Notes: generated by a model from the letters alone, not told the origin. Counted from the stretch's first letter, positions 8,134 to 17,495 are shown. The stretch is DNA of 64,000 nucleotides from Malonomonas rubra (GCF_003247215.1 NZ_QKAP01000056.1:1-64000); one strand, 5' to 3'. Numbers and translations are program-made.

Positions 8134-9945
8134 TTATTTGGCTTGTTTCTCCATTTTTTTCCGTTCGTTCGCATCGAGATATTTCTTGCGCAGGCGGATC
8201 GACTTCGGTGTCACTTCGACCAGTTCGTCATCATCGATATATTCAAGCGCCTGTTCCAGGGAAAGGATCGTCGGCGGAGTGAGGCGGATCGCATCGTCAC
8301 TGCCTGATGCGCGGACGTTGGTCAGTTTCTTCCCTTTACAGCAGTTGACCACTAAGTCGTTTTCTTTAGCGTGTTGGCCGATGATCATCCCTTCGTAGAC
8401 CTCTACCCCAGGTCCGATAAAGAGAATGCCCCGATCCTGCAGGTTGAACAGTGAATAAGCGATTGATTCACCCGGTTCGATGGAAATCAACACTCCGTTC
8501 TTGCGACCAACAATCGGTCCCTTATAGGGCGCATACTCGTGAAAGGTGTGATTCATCACACCGGTGCCACGAGTCTCGGTGAGAAATTCTGTCCGGAAAC
8601 CGATCAAACCGCGGGCCGGGATAATAAACTCAATCCGGTTGGTGCCATCCATCGGCGTCATCGATACCATCTCCGCCTTGCGGGTGCCAAGTCTCTCAAT
8701 CACCGTTCCCTGGTATTCTTCGGGGACATCAATGGTCAAGTATTCCATCGGCTCACAACGGGTGCCATCAATCTCACGATAAATGACCTCCGGCTTGGAA
8801 ACCGACATCTCAAATCCTTCACGGCGCATGTTTTCGATCAGGATCGACAAATGCAGTTCGCCACGGCCAGAAACCTTGAAGGTATCTGTATTGTCCGTAT
8901 CTTCAACACGCAATGAGACATTGGTGCGAAGTTCCTTCATCAGCCGATCACGGATGTTGCGCGAGGTGACAAACTTTCCTTCGCGCCCAGCAAACGGTGA
9001 GTTGCTGACCATAAAATTCATTGACAGGGTCGGCTCATCGATTGCCACGTAAGGTAGAGCTACCGGATTCTCGGCGCAGGCCAAGGTTTCGCCTATCCCA
9101 AGTTCCTCGAACCCGGCGATGGTAACGATATCTCCGGCAAAAGCCTCCTCAATCTCGATCTGCTGCAATCCCTGATAGCCTAACAACTTGGTAATCCGGC
9201 CATTTTTTATGTTGCCGTCCTTGTCAATCCAGGCCACGGTCTCACCCGACTTGACTTTGCCGTTAAAAATCTTGCCCGTAGCGATTCGACCGATGAACTT
9301 GTTGTAGGCGATATTGGTGACCAGCAACTGGAACGGCGCATCGACGTCAACCTGAGGCGGGTCAACTTTTTCGCGAACCATCTGGAACAATGGCTCCAGG
9401 TTGTCCGATTCGTCCTCCAGTTCGTTCTTTGCGTAGCCATTCTTGGCGCTAGCATAGACAATCGGAAAATCAAGCTGGTCCTCGTTGGCGTTCAATTCGC
9501 AGAACAGGTCGAAAACCATGTCAACCACCTCTGCCGGGCGCGAACCTGGGCGGTCAATTTTATTGATGACGACGATCGGCTTCAGTCCCAGGTCGAGAGA
9601 TTTTTTCAATACGAACCGGGTCTGCGGCATCGGCCCATCGAATGCATCAACCAGCAGCAGCACCGAGTCGACCATCTTCAGAATCCGCTCGACCTCTCCG
9701 CCGAAGTCAGCGTGCCCCGGAGTATCGACGATGTTGATCTTCAGATCACCGTGCTGCACCGAAAGGTTCTTCGAGAGGATGGTGATCCCACGCTCCTTTT
9801 CCAGATCGTTACTGTCCATCACCCGTTCGGTGATCGCCTGGTTTTCCCGGAACACCCCGGATTGGATCAGCATGGCATCGACCAGCGTGGTCTTGCCATG
9901 GTCAACGTGAGCGATGATAGCGATATTACGAATTTTTTCCGACAT
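8134..9945 (-). CDS. typA: Translational GTPase TypA/BipA
   Basis: Ribosome-associated GTPase of the EF-G family involved in ribosome assembly and stress adaptation. 603 residues, the normal family length. The P-loop is AHVDHGKTT at about 12-20, G3 is DTPGHADFG, and G4 is NKID in VVINKIDRPGSRP. The C-terminal half carries the EF-G-like domains and the TypA tail (RGLIGFRTEFLTETRGTG). The ATG is preceded by AAAGG. It is downstream of the phosphate permease gene but separated from it by a terminator, so it is probably transcribed on its own. Confidence 0.98.
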   Translation of the reverse strand: MSEKIRNIAIIAHVDHGKTTLVDAMLIQSGVFRENQAITERVMDSNDLEKERGITILSKNLSVQHGDLKINIVDTPGHADFGGEVERILKMVDSVLLLVDAFDGPMPQTRFVLKKSLDLGLKPIVVINKIDRPGSRPAEVVDMVFDLFCELNANEDQLDFPIVYASAKNGYAKNELEDESDNLEPLFQMVREKVDPPQVDVDAPFQLLVTNIAYNKFIGRIATGKIFNGKVKSGETVAWIDKDGNIKNGRITKLLGYQGLQQIEIEEAFAGDIVTIAGFEELGIGETLACAENPVALPYVAIDEPTLSMNFMVSNSPFAGREGKFVTSRNIRDRLMKELRTNVSLRVEDTDNTDTFKVSGRGELHLSILIENMRREGFEMSVSKPEVIYREIDGTRCEPMEYLTIDVPEEYQGTVIERLGTRKAEMVSMTPMDGTNRIEFIIPARGLIGFRTEFLTETRGTGVMNHTFHEYAPYKGPIVGRKNGVLISIEPGESIAYSLFNLQDRGILFIGPGVEVYEGMIIGQHAKENDLVVNCCKGKKLTNVRASGSDDAIRLTPPTILSLEQALEYIDDDELVEVTPKSIRLRKKYLDANERKKMEKQAK

Positions 9946-10061
9946 CAGTTAAACCTTTTAAATTGCGTTGTTTTTCTAAAAGACGCGCGATTATGCCAGA
10001 AAGCCACCGGCGTGCCAAGCAAATACCTCGAGCGGGGTGTCTTTTTTACCAAAAGCAAATA

Positions 10062-10093
10062 AAGCTCCCCCGGAGGAAGTTCCGGAGGAGCTT
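10062..10093 (-). terminator. Terminator of the phosphate permease gene
   Basis: A 13-base inverted repeat with one mismatch (AAGCTCCTCCGGA, six-base loop, TCCGGGGGAGCTT), followed on the minus strand by a T-rich tail. Confidence 0.8.
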
Positions 10094-10120
10094 GCGCAAT
10101 CAAAATAGCTGGGTTCTGGA

Positions 10121-12376
10121 CTATTTAGCCTCACCCTGTTCCAACTGTCCGAACGACTCCTCGAAGATTTCGAGCAACTCAAGGTTCTGCTTGGAAAGCA
10201 TCATGGCGTTGCCGACAATCGCGTAGTAGAGAATACTCAGGCGGGTTTTGGAGGTAATTTCCTTGATGCGCGGCACTTGGCGGTCGTTCAACTCGCTGGC
10301 GTAAGCACGCAGGTCGGCATCCAACTCGCGCAGCCTCTCTATGTTGCTGGTCTGCATGTGGTCGAAGGTCGATTCGACCTCGCTGAGGATCACGCCGAGC
10401 TTACGGCGCACCTGCTCCAGTTCCTCGACCTGCTCAGGCAGCAGTCCCTTGTGATGGTTACCGATATGGGTATACGCACGCAGCACGATATCGCGATGCC
10501 CATCAGAGAGCTTCTGCAAACGACGTATGGTCTGCGGATACTTGTGCGAAACCACCACACCTTTTTGGTCAAGCAGGCGCATCGCCTTAAAGACATTGGC
10601 AATAATAATATTCGACCATTGCTGGGTCTTCGTCAGCTTCTTACGTTCCACCCCGACAATGTCGAAGTTCTGCTTAAACAGCCCCTCAAGCGCCTTGTCG
10701 AGCGAGTGGTGAATCTCCTTAAGCAGGAAGCTCATGTGCGCGAAGGTCGTCTCGATACACTCGCGCGGGTCGGTGACACTCTCGAGGTTGAAGACCTCGC
10801 TTTTTTGTGACTCCTCCTGCATAGCACGATGTTTTCGGTGGGTCTTGTTAATCAGGAACGCGGCAAAGACCACCAGAAACAATACCCCGAAACCCTTCAG
10901 GAAAAAGATCAGCGTCGCAAACAGGCTGGCAAAGGTGAAGGCAATCACAGCTGTCATGAACCAGCCGCCGACTACGGTCAGCACGCCGGTCACTCGGTAG
11001 ACGGCACTCTCGCGCCCCCAGGCTTTATCGGCAAAAGAGGACCCCATGGCGACCATGAAGGTCACGTAGGTGGTCGAAAGAGGGAGCTTGTTAGCCGTAG
11101 CATAGGAGACCACCGCGCTGGCTACCATCAGGTTGACAGACGCGCGCAGCAAGTCGAAGGTTGGACGTCCCTCAACCACCGCGACTTTCGGAGCAAGGGC
11201 AGGGTCGAGGCGGCGGCGTACCACGCCGCGGATGCTCTCAGGAAAAATACCTTTGCCCATCTCCAGGGTGTTGATCACCAAACGTACGATTGCCCGCGAC
11301 AGGAAGATCGACTCGAAGCGCTCCTGTCCTTCCTCTTGGGCACTGAGATTGAGAGAGGTTTCCGTAACGGTCCTCGCCTTGCGCGAAAGCACTATGGTCA
11401 GAACCATAATGACCCCGGCGATCAATAGGTATGTGGTCTCGGCTGGAACTTTCTCGGCCAGAGCACCCATAGTCACGGTCAGCGGTGCGTCGGTGGCCAT
11501 GGCCGAGGCGTAGGCGTGCAGTCCGGCCAGCGGCACACCGATAAAGTTAACCAGATCGTTGGCCGCAAAGGCCATCGCCAAAGCAAAGGTTCCGATCAAA
11601 ACGATCGGCTTGAGAATGTTTACACTCATCACCTGAAGTATCGCCAGCACGATGGCCGATATAACAAAAATAATTACCACCATCAGCAACCAGTGATCCT
11701 TGATCCAGGCGACGTTTGCCTTACTCATAAACGCCGCTCCCTTGGCACCCTTGACGAGAATAAAATAGGTGATCGACGACATCGCAAGACCACCCCACAG
11801 GGCACCGTAACGCTTGAAACGCTGCTGGTAATCAAACGTAAAGAGCAGGCGGGTGAGAAACTGCACCAACGCACCAAAAACAAACGAAACTGCCACCGAA
11901 AGCAGAATCCCCATGATGATGGTAATCGCCTTGGCGGTATTGATGTAGTTGATGAGGGTGACCAGGCTGTCACCGGCCTGGACGATTTTGAGTACAGATA
12001 CGGCCACTGCAGCACCGAGTAATTCGAAGACCACCGAAACGGTGGTCGATGTCGGTAAACCGTAGGTATTGAACATATCTAGCAGGATGATATCGGAGAT
12101 CATAACAGCGAGAAAGATGGTTAGCAGCTCCGGCATGGTGAACAACTGAGGATGGAAAATCCCCTTGCGCGCCACCTCCATCATACCACTAGAAAAGGTC
12201 ACTCCAGCCATAATACCTAGGCAAGCGACAGCCATGATTACCGCTCGCGGAGCAACACGCGAACCGATCGAGGGGGTGAGGAAGTTGACTGCATCATTAC
12301 TTACTCCGACCATGATGTCGAAAAGAGCGACCAGACCGAGGATGCAAACCGCAACAAAAAACAGCTCTGTATTCAT
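10121..12376 (-). CDS. PiT-family inorganic phosphate permease with C-terminal PhoU-like domain
   Basis: 751 residues. The two halves of the PiT signature are clear: GVSNDAVNFLTPSIGSR near residue 25 and AANDLVNFIGVPLAG near residue 270. About twelve hydrophobic helices run to about residue 520. The last 220 residues are soluble and helical with a PhoU-like character (ECIETTFAHMSFLLKEIHHS), unlike the short classical PitA. Role: low-affinity, ion-coupled phosphate uptake at the inner membrane; the appended domain suggests control by phosphate status. Upstream lie a Pho-box promoter and a leader ending in a terminator hairpin, matching those before the next transporter gene. The ribosome site AAGGAT lies rather far (14 bases) from the ATG. 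Confidence 0.93.
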   Translation of the reverse strand: MNTELFFVAVCILGLVALFDIMVGVSNDAVNFLTPSIGSRVAPRAVIMAVACLGIMAGVTFSSGMMEVARKGIFHPQLFTMPELLTIFLAVMISDIILLDMFNTYGLPTSTTVSVVFELLGAAVAVSVLKIVQAGDSLVTLINYINTAKAITIIMGILLSVAVSFVFGALVQFLTRLLFTFDYQQRFKRYGALWGGLAMSSITYFILVKGAKGAAFMSKANVAWIKDHWLLMVVIIFVISAIVLAILQVMSVNILKPIVLIGTFALAMAFAANDLVNFIGVPLAGLHAYASAMATDAPLTVTMGALAEKVPAETTYLLIAGVIMVLTIVLSRKARTVTETSLNLSAQEEGQERFESIFLSRAIVRLVINTLEMGKGIFPESIRGVVRRRLDPALAPKVAVVEGRPTFDLLRASVNLMVASAVVSYATANKLPLSTTYVTFMVAMGSSFADKAWGRESAVYRVTGVLTVVGGWFMTAVIAFTFASLFATLIFFLKGFGVLFLVVFAAFLINKTHRKHRAMQEESQKSEVFNLESVTDPRECIETTFAHMSFLLKEIHHSLDKALEGLFKQNFDIVGVERKKLTKTQQWSNIIIANVFKAMRLLDQKGVVVSHKYPQTIRRLQKLSDGHRDIVLRAYTHIGNHHKGLLPEQVEELEQVRRKLGVILSEVESTFDHMQTSNIERLRELDADLRAYASELNDRQVPRIKEITSKTRLSILYYAIVGNAMMLSKQNLELLEIFEESFGQLEQGEAK

Positions 12377-12439
12377 AATCGTATGAGTATCCTTTTTTCA
12401 GACATTAGGTGAGCCGACAATTCTGTTATAACTTTCCGC

Positions 12440-12475
12440 AAAAAACCGGGCAACACCAATGGCTGTCCGGTTTTG
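12440..12475 (-). terminator. Terminator hairpin inside the leader of the phosphate permease gene
   Basis: On the minus strand CAAAACCGG pairs with the matching CCGGTTTTTTG across a partly paired interior, ending in six T. It lies downstream of the Pho-box promoter and about 60 bases before the permease start codon, so it would stop most transcripts unless controlled. The second transporter gene has the same arrangement. Confidence 0.7.
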
Positions 12476-12535
12476 ATTGCATTTCGAAAAAACATTCTTT
12501 GCAGGCTCCGTTGACTAACAAATCCGCTTCGTGCG
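12440..12535 (-). ncRNA. Candidate Pho-regulated leader RNA or attenuator (copy A)
   Basis: The interval from the expected transcription start to the terminator is about 95-100 bases. It shares ordered blocks with copy B (14340-14438): CACG, then 20 bases (19 in B), GGAG, exactly 20 bases in both, GAAAT, exactly 10 bases in both, CCGGACAG, then the terminator stem. The conserved spacing argues for a common RNA element, either an attenuator for the transporter gene or a small RNA. I do not recognise it as a known riboswitch class. Its ends are inferred. Confidence 0.5.
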
Positions 12536-12540
12536 CTAAC

Positions 12541-12571
12541 TAATATAAGCGGATTGTTAGGATTGTATTAG
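12541..12571 (-). promoter_or_regulatory. Pho-box promoter of the PiT permease gene
   Basis: On the minus strand CTAATACAATCCTAACA contains two half-sites, CTAATA and CTAACA, eleven bases apart. This is the spacing of PhoB-type direct repeats. A -10 element TATATT begins eight bases after the second half-site, and no separate -35 is seen, as in PhoB-activated promoters. The same arrangement stands before the Na/Pi cotransporter gene. A larger inverted repeat (CTAACAAATCCGCTT with AAGCGGATTGTTAG) also spans this region. Confidence 0.7.
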
Positions 12572-12609
12572 CGCATGAGTAAAACCTGTTTTCCGAAAAA
12601 TTTTTCTTC

Positions 12610-14295
12610 TCATGCTCCGTACACCGGCTCATCGAAAAGAGCCTCATGCAGATTGACCGTGTGGTTCTTGATACGTCGCAGAGCCACCGCCATGTCACTG
12701 AAGGTCAAGGCAGGCAGCGCCCCACAGGATCCCTGCTTCATCCGGTCGAGGTGAGACTTGCGAATTTCGTCAGCCAAATCGTTGAGCCGGTTCGCCTTGT
12801 CGTAGATTTCACGCGTACTGGTAGCGTCTTCGTTGTTGAAGGCCTGGCAGACGTGAGAGAAAAAGGCAAATACCTCATGATGGAACCGATGCAGATCGCG
12901 CCAGGCATCTTGACTGAAATTCTGTTCATACTTATCTAGTCGCTTCATGTAGGAGCAAAGCGAAGCAGCATAGTCAGCAATCGACTCCAGCTCGTCTGCA
13001 GCTCGAACATAGGCGTAAGCCCGGTCCGACTGTTCCTTGCTCGCGTTACCGGCTTGCATCAGGGTGACCACAAAAGTGGTAATCTCATGCTGCATAATAT
13101 CGGTTTCTTCCTCGAGTGATTCCACCTTACGGAAAAACTTACTCCTTTTTTTCAGTTCCGGCTGAAGATAACTACCAGAGTGTTTCAAAGTCTTACGCAC
13201 GCGCCCCTGCATCCGCTTGAGCTCTTCGTAGACCATTGAGATTCCCATCGCTACCGGCATGGTTCCTGGAGCACCGATATATTTGAAGCCCCGCTTACTT
13301 TTCTCTTCCCGCTCCGGAACCAGTCTGATCACCAGTCTGGATAGATAATTGAGAAACGGCAGCATAACCAGGGTGGCGGTAACATTGAAGAAAGTGTGTG
13401 CCATAGCTATATGAGCAGCGATGTAGGGACGATTCCCTTCGGCATCAACAAAGCCGGATGCTCCGGGAACAAACTTCTCGATCATTGCAACATAAAAGGG
13501 GAAAAGCGAAATGATAATCAACACCCCAAGGACATTGAATACACTGTGCGCCATCGCCGCTCGCCGTGCGGAAATGGTGCCACCGATAGCAGCGAACTGG
13601 GCGGTGATAGTGGTACCGATGTTTTCCCCCATAACCAGTGCAATCGCCGTATATAGTGGAATAGCTCCCGTCAGGGCGAGTGCGATAGTGATCCCGAGCA
13701 TCGCTGAACTGCTCTGGATAATCATAGTCATCAAACAACCAATAGCGACGCACCCCAGGATACTGAGCAGGGTCTGAGCATCAAGGGCCAGCATCAGATT
13801 CATGAAGCCTTCGTCGTTGCGCAGCGGTTTGAAGGCACCGCTCATGATCTCCAACCCGAAAAAGATCATCCCCAGAGCGACGAGGACCTTGCTAATGGCA
13901 GAAACCCGATCATTTTTGGAAAAGAGCATCGGGAAAATACCGATGGCAATCAGCAATAGACCATACTTGCCAACCTTGACAGCCAGAATCCAGCCGGTGA
14001 TGGTTGTACCGATATTAGCTCCAAGGATAACTCCGATCGCCTGAGTCAACTGCATCAGTCCGGCATTGACCAGACCGACAACCATTACCGTGGTAATTGA
14101 GGATGACTGAACAAAGGTAGTAACAAACAGTCCGACCAAAACTGCCAGAAAGCGATTAGTGGTAACTGAAGAGATCGCTTTGCGGATCATCCCGCCCGAC
14201 AGCATCTGTAAGCTATCGGACAGATATTTCATTCCGAGAATAAAAACGCCCAAACCACCAACGGCGGTATATCCCATTTTAAAAGGTTCAATCAT
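12610..14295 (-). CDS. Na/Pi cotransporter family protein (NptA/YjbB type) with PhoU-like domain
   Basis: 561 residues. Two homologous membrane repeats carry the family's signature QSSS motifs: FVQSSSITTVMVVG near residue 62 and MIIQSSSAMLGITI near residue 192. GANIGTTITG and GENIGTTITAQ follow the respective motifs. About nine helices run to residue 330. The C-terminal 220 residues are a PhoU-like helical domain. It should move phosphate with sodium across the inner membrane; some members of the family act mainly as exporters, so direction is not settled. AGGA stands before the ATG. Its upstream region holds a Pho-box promoter and a terminator-ended leader like those of the PiT gene that follows it. 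Confidence 0.93.
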   Translation of the reverse strand: MIEPFKMGYTAVGGLGVFILGMKYLSDSLQMLSGGMIRKAISSVTTNRFLAVLVGLFVTTFVQSSSITTVMVVGLVNAGLMQLTQAIGVILGANIGTTITGWILAVKVGKYGLLLIAIGIFPMLFSKNDRVSAISKVLVALGMIFFGLEIMSGAFKPLRNDEGFMNLMLALDAQTLLSILGCVAIGCLMTMIIQSSSAMLGITIALALTGAIPLYTAIALVMGENIGTTITAQFAAIGGTISARRAAMAHSVFNVLGVLIIISLFPFYVAMIEKFVPGASGFVDAEGNRPYIAAHIAMAHTFFNVTATLVMLPFLNYLSRLVIRLVPEREEKSKRGFKYIGAPGTMPVAMGISMVYEELKRMQGRVRKTLKHSGSYLQPELKKRSKFFRKVESLEEETDIMQHEITTFVVTLMQAGNASKEQSDRAYAYVRAADELESIADYAASLCSYMKRLDKYEQNFSQDAWRDLHRFHHEVFAFFSHVCQAFNNEDATSTREIYDKANRLNDLADEIRKSHLDRMKQGSCGALPALTFSDMAVALRRIKNHTVNLHEALFDEPVYGA

Positions 14296-14339
14296 TTTTA
14301 ATTCCTAAAAGTTTTCTACAGTTTTGTGTCTTTTCCCGT

Positions 14340-14373
14340 AAAAAGCCGGACAGACGTAAACGTCTGTCCGGCT
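14340..14373 (-). terminator. Terminator hairpin inside the leader of the Na/Pi cotransporter gene
   Basis: AGCCGGACAGACG and CGTCTGTCCGGCT form a perfect 13-base stem with a four-base loop, followed on the minus strand by five T. It lies between the Pho-box promoter and the start codon, 45 bases before the gene. Confidence 0.85.
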
Positions 14374-14438
14374 GTATTTTGATTTCAAATACTCATACAC
14401 GCAACTCTCCAGCTAGTGGCGAATTTACCCGTGCGAAC
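14340..14438 (-). ncRNA. Candidate Pho-regulated leader RNA or attenuator (copy B)
   Basis: Roughly 100 bases from the predicted start to the terminator. The same order of short blocks as copy A occurs at almost identical spacing (CACG, GGAG, GAAAT, CCGGACAG). The terminator stem itself differs, being a perfect 13-base stem here and a shorter interrupted stem in copy A, which is what one expects if structure is kept and sequence drifts. Ends and function are inferred. Confidence 0.5.
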
Positions 14439-14444
14439 GACGCG

Positions 14445-14475
14445 AGTATAAGGGAAATGTTAGGATTGTGTTAAC
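14445..14475 (-). promoter_or_regulatory. Pho-box promoter of the Na/Pi cotransporter gene
   Basis: On the minus strand TTAACACAATCCTAACATTT gives half-sites TTAACA and CTAACA eleven bases apart, followed by CCC and the -10 region TTATACT. ACAATCCTAACA is identical in the copy upstream of the PiT gene, and the distance from the second half-site to the -10 is the same. Confidence 0.72.
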
Positions 14476-14570
14476 AAAAAAAAGCGACTCAACCTTTTTT
14501 AATCTGCCGGTATGGATATCAGTCCGATATTATTGAGCAATTCAATCGCCATTTCGAAGTCACATCAAAA

Positions 14571-16937
14571 TCAATTGCCGAGTAAGCGATTCAGAGTCCC
14601 TTCGAGCAACTGCTTGACCGGTGTTTTTTCCTCATCTGCAGGCACTACTTTTTCCAGCAAGCGCTTGGTCGCTTCCTGCTTTACTTTTGAGGTCGCCCGC
14701 TCCTGCAACACCTTGGAATCTAAACCGATTTTCGGACTACTCAGAGTCCCCTTGATCGTCAGAGGCAACATCCCCCAACCATCCTTGTCGCTCAACTCCT
14801 TTTGCAAACCGGTTTTAACACCGATACGGTTCATTAAGTCGGGAGACAGACGGGCATCCAATTTAAGATCCAAACCGCCCTCAACGCTGATTGTGCCCTC
14901 CGGCTTTAATTTCGCCTTGGAGCTGTCTAGTTGTGCCGACAATTTGGTCAACCCATTACGTAGATCGTAATTACTTTCAAGGGCATCAAAACTCAGGATT
15001 TTCAAATCGGGAAGATCGAGGAACATCGCCAACTGTTCCAGCAAAGGAGAACCGGTAACCTGACCCTGCCGTAGCTTCAACACCCCTTTTACCTGCAAGG
15101 ACTTCAGAACATTATCCGGGATGGTGCCACGACCGGAAAAATTGTTCTGCAATTGCAACAAGCCGCTCACCGTCTGTTTGGCCTGCGGGACAAGACCGGA
15201 AACCAGCGTCATCAAGTTTGACTGGTCAAAGCTTGCCTGACCCTGATATTTGAGTCCTTGGACTCCCAGATCGACATCACTGTTGAATGTGAAGTCGCCA
15301 CCAGCTACCCCGCCACGTAAAGGTTCAATCTGCAAATGATTATCTTTTAAAATGACATCTGCAGAAACATTTTCCAGATCAAGCTTGCGGTAAATCAGCT
15401 TTCCAACACGCAAAGTCCCGCGCATATCCACTGGAATATTGAATGGCCCAATGTCTTCTGCCAGAGTCTGTTCCTGCTTCACCTTTGCCTGTTTGGGAGA
15501 TGAAGCTTGCGGAACCTCTGATTCCTTTGGCAACAGCGGATTAAGGTCAAGCTGGTCGGCAGCAAGACGAAAGTTTCCGCTAACCAGATCACCGAATAGA
15601 TTTTCCGCGGAAAATTCCAGGTACGCCTTCTGTCCGGCCAGATCCAAAATCATCTGTTTGGCTTCCACCCGCTGATCAGCTAGTTTGATCGGTCCGCTAA
15701 CACCGAATCGCAACTTGTCCAGATTCGCCTTGACATCCACCAACTCGATATCGGCAGTTTTAAGTAACTTCGCACCAGCGCTGGCAGGACCGGAGAACTC
15801 GATACGACCATCGATCGCACCGGCCAGACGGAAGTTACGGATATCCTTATTCAGGCCATCGGGCAAAGCATCAACCAAAGTAGTCAGATCAAGTTTGTCA
15901 AACAGAAGCGCTAAGGCAAGATTTGGTTCCTTGCCGGCAAGTTCGACCGTACCTTCCGCGCCAATAACGGCGTCATTGAAGTTAACCAGCAATGTGGACA
16001 CGGCAAGTTTCTGCCGGTTTAACTGGTAATTCAAGGCATAATCGAGTTCCAGCTTGCCTTGTTTGAGAGCTGCTTCGGGAAGCTCATCCAAAACCAGATC
16101 GAGATTATCAAGTAAAATTTTCCCCTTCGACTCAACAGTTTCCTTTTTCAGTTGAACTTCCAGATTCAGGTTTAAAACCGCTGAACCCAACTTCCCAGGG
16201 AGCGACTGCCGGTAATAAGGAGCGAACTTAACGAGGTCGAGTTTGGACAATTGCAAATCAAGATCACCTGCCTGCTCGGCGATATCATAATTGCCGGACA
16301 AGGTTATCTGACTGCCATCCAACATTGTTGAGAATTCAACCGGGAACGGCCCGTTCAGAGTTATCCGGCTCGCTTCAAAATTGAATTGATTGAAGAGGTA
16401 CCGGTAGGGAGACCTACTGTTATTTAAGCGATCGATGAAAACAAGTTCCCCACCTTTGATCGAAACCTGATTCACAAGCAGACCGAGTGGGGAGGTTCCG
16501 GTGGAAACCTTTTCCGTCTTCGTTTCGGTAGCGGGTTTGTTGCCCCCCGTTGGAAGCAAATCGGAGAAATTAAACTCGTTCGCTGCAGTTCGTATAATTT
16601 CGATGCGTGGCTCTTCCAGTAGAATCTGGTCAATAACCAGTTCCCCCCTGAACAGCGGCAACAGTTTATAATGCAAGGCTAATAGCTTTATCGAGATAAA
16701 ATCATCGGGAGTATCTTTTTTCTGTACGCGCAGGTCATAAAGCGAAACACCGGAAAAAATTCCGATATCGATCCCTCCCACTTCAACTTTCCTCTGTAAT
16801 GAATCCTCAACCAGAGGCAGCAGGGCTCCTCTCACTCTCTCAGGGGTAACAACAACCTTGACAAGTATCGAGAGCGACACCAGCAGAAAAACGATTGTTA
16901 TCCCTACGGCCATTGCTATTTTTGCGGTTTTCGACAT
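14571..16937 (-). CDS. AsmA-family protein
   Basis: 788 residues. One N-terminal membrane helix (about residues 7-30) anchors a long periplasmic beta-rich chain. The N-terminal AsmA motif region is present: VGGIDIGIFSGVSLYDLRVQ, then LLPLFRGELVIDQILLEEPRIEI. The C-terminal part repeats the pattern of AsmA/TamB bridge proteins (TKLSAQLDSSKAKLKPEGTI; LTIKGTLSSPKIGLDSKVL). Proteins of this type are thought to help lipid traffic or outer-membrane assembly between the two membranes. The ATG follows GGGAG. It is probably a single gene: a non-coding gap separates it from the phosphate transporter genes. Confidence 0.9.
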   Translation of the reverse strand: MSKTAKIAMAVGITIVFLLVSLSILVKVVVTPERVRGALLPLVEDSLQRKVEVGGIDIGIFSGVSLYDLRVQKKDTPDDFISIKLLALHYKLLPLFRGELVIDQILLEEPRIEIIRTAANEFNFSDLLPTGGNKPATETKTEKVSTGTSPLGLLVNQVSIKGGELVFIDRLNNSRSPYRYLFNQFNFEASRITLNGPFPVEFSTMLDGSQITLSGNYDIAEQAGDLDLQLSKLDLVKFAPYYRQSLPGKLGSAVLNLNLEVQLKKETVESKGKILLDNLDLVLDELPEAALKQGKLELDYALNYQLNRQKLAVSTLLVNFNDAVIGAEGTVELAGKEPNLALALLFDKLDLTTLVDALPDGLNKDIRNFRLAGAIDGRIEFSGPASAGAKLLKTADIELVDVKANLDKLRFGVSGPIKLADQRVEAKQMILDLAGQKAYLEFSAENLFGDLVSGNFRLAADQLDLNPLLPKESEVPQASSPKQAKVKQEQTLAEDIGPFNIPVDMRGTLRVGKLIYRKLDLENVSADVILKDNHLQIEPLRGGVAGGDFTFNSDVDLGVQGLKYQGQASFDQSNLMTLVSGLVPQAKQTVSGLLQLQNNFSGRGTIPDNVLKSLQVKGVLKLRQGQVTGSPLLEQLAMFLDLPDLKILSFDALESNYDLRNGLTKLSAQLDSSKAKLKPEGTISVEGGLDLKLDARLSPDLMNRIGVKTGLQKELSDKDGWGMLPLTIKGTLSSPKIGLDSKVLQERATSKVKQEATKRLLEKVVPADEEKTPVKQLLEGTLNRLLGN

Positions 16938-17088
16938 GATTCACTCCCGAGGCCGAAAAATTTCTTCGAATTAAATACAGCTAGCCAGATTTCGAATTTA
17001 CAAGGTTAACACTCTATCACAGTTAATGCAGCTTCACATTGTATATATGGCCATTTATATATATATCGCCAATCCAAAGGAGCCCCCT

Positions 17089-17285
17089 GTGCCGATCTAT
17101 GAATTTCGTTGTAGTGCCTGTAAAAACTAACAGAAGAAATATGCAACTCCAGAACGACCGAAGTCGATTGCCCTGATTGCGGAGAAAAAGCAAAACAAAT
17201 CGTTTCGATCTTCTCTGGAAAAACAGACCTAGCTATAAACTATGCGGCTGGTTGTTTGCACAGAGCCGGGTTCACATTAGGCTAA
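17089..17285 (+). pseudogene. Broken FmdB-type zinc-ribbon gene
   Basis: A GTG six bases after AAGGAG opens MPIYEFRCSACKN and then hits TAA. In the -1 frame the sequence continues through TEEICNSRTTEVDCPDCGEK, then KQIVSIFSGKTDL, and ends in TAA at 17283-17285. MPIYEFRC with a second CPDC pair is the usual FmdB-family zinc-ribbon design. One indel near 17120-17130 explains the break. It could also be a sequencing error. FmdB-type proteins are small putative regulators of uncertain function. Confidence 0.75.
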
Positions 17286-17495
17286 TCAAGGGACGGAGTG
17301 CCAGCCTAACCTTAAAACTTGCACAAACATAGCCATTTCCACCGTTTTAAACAATGTGCCTGCAAAGCGGAAGTCACTAGAAATACAATGGGAAAACTGC
17401 ATATCGATTCTAATATTAGAATATTTTACTTTTCGCCCGGGTGTCGATAAAATTCTAAGCATTAAATAACCCAAATACTCGGGGGTGTTTGAATT

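Noticed and set aside
17041..17070. AT-rich alternating TATATA tract as a regulatory palindrome
   Set aside because: Simple-sequence tract without a clear dyad. It more likely contributes to the promoter of the broken FmdB gene.
17115..17135. Programmed -1 frameshifting in the FmdB-type gene
   Set aside because: The A-run (AAAAAC preceded by T) does not form a proper X XXY YYZ slippery heptamer, and no downstream structure is obvious.
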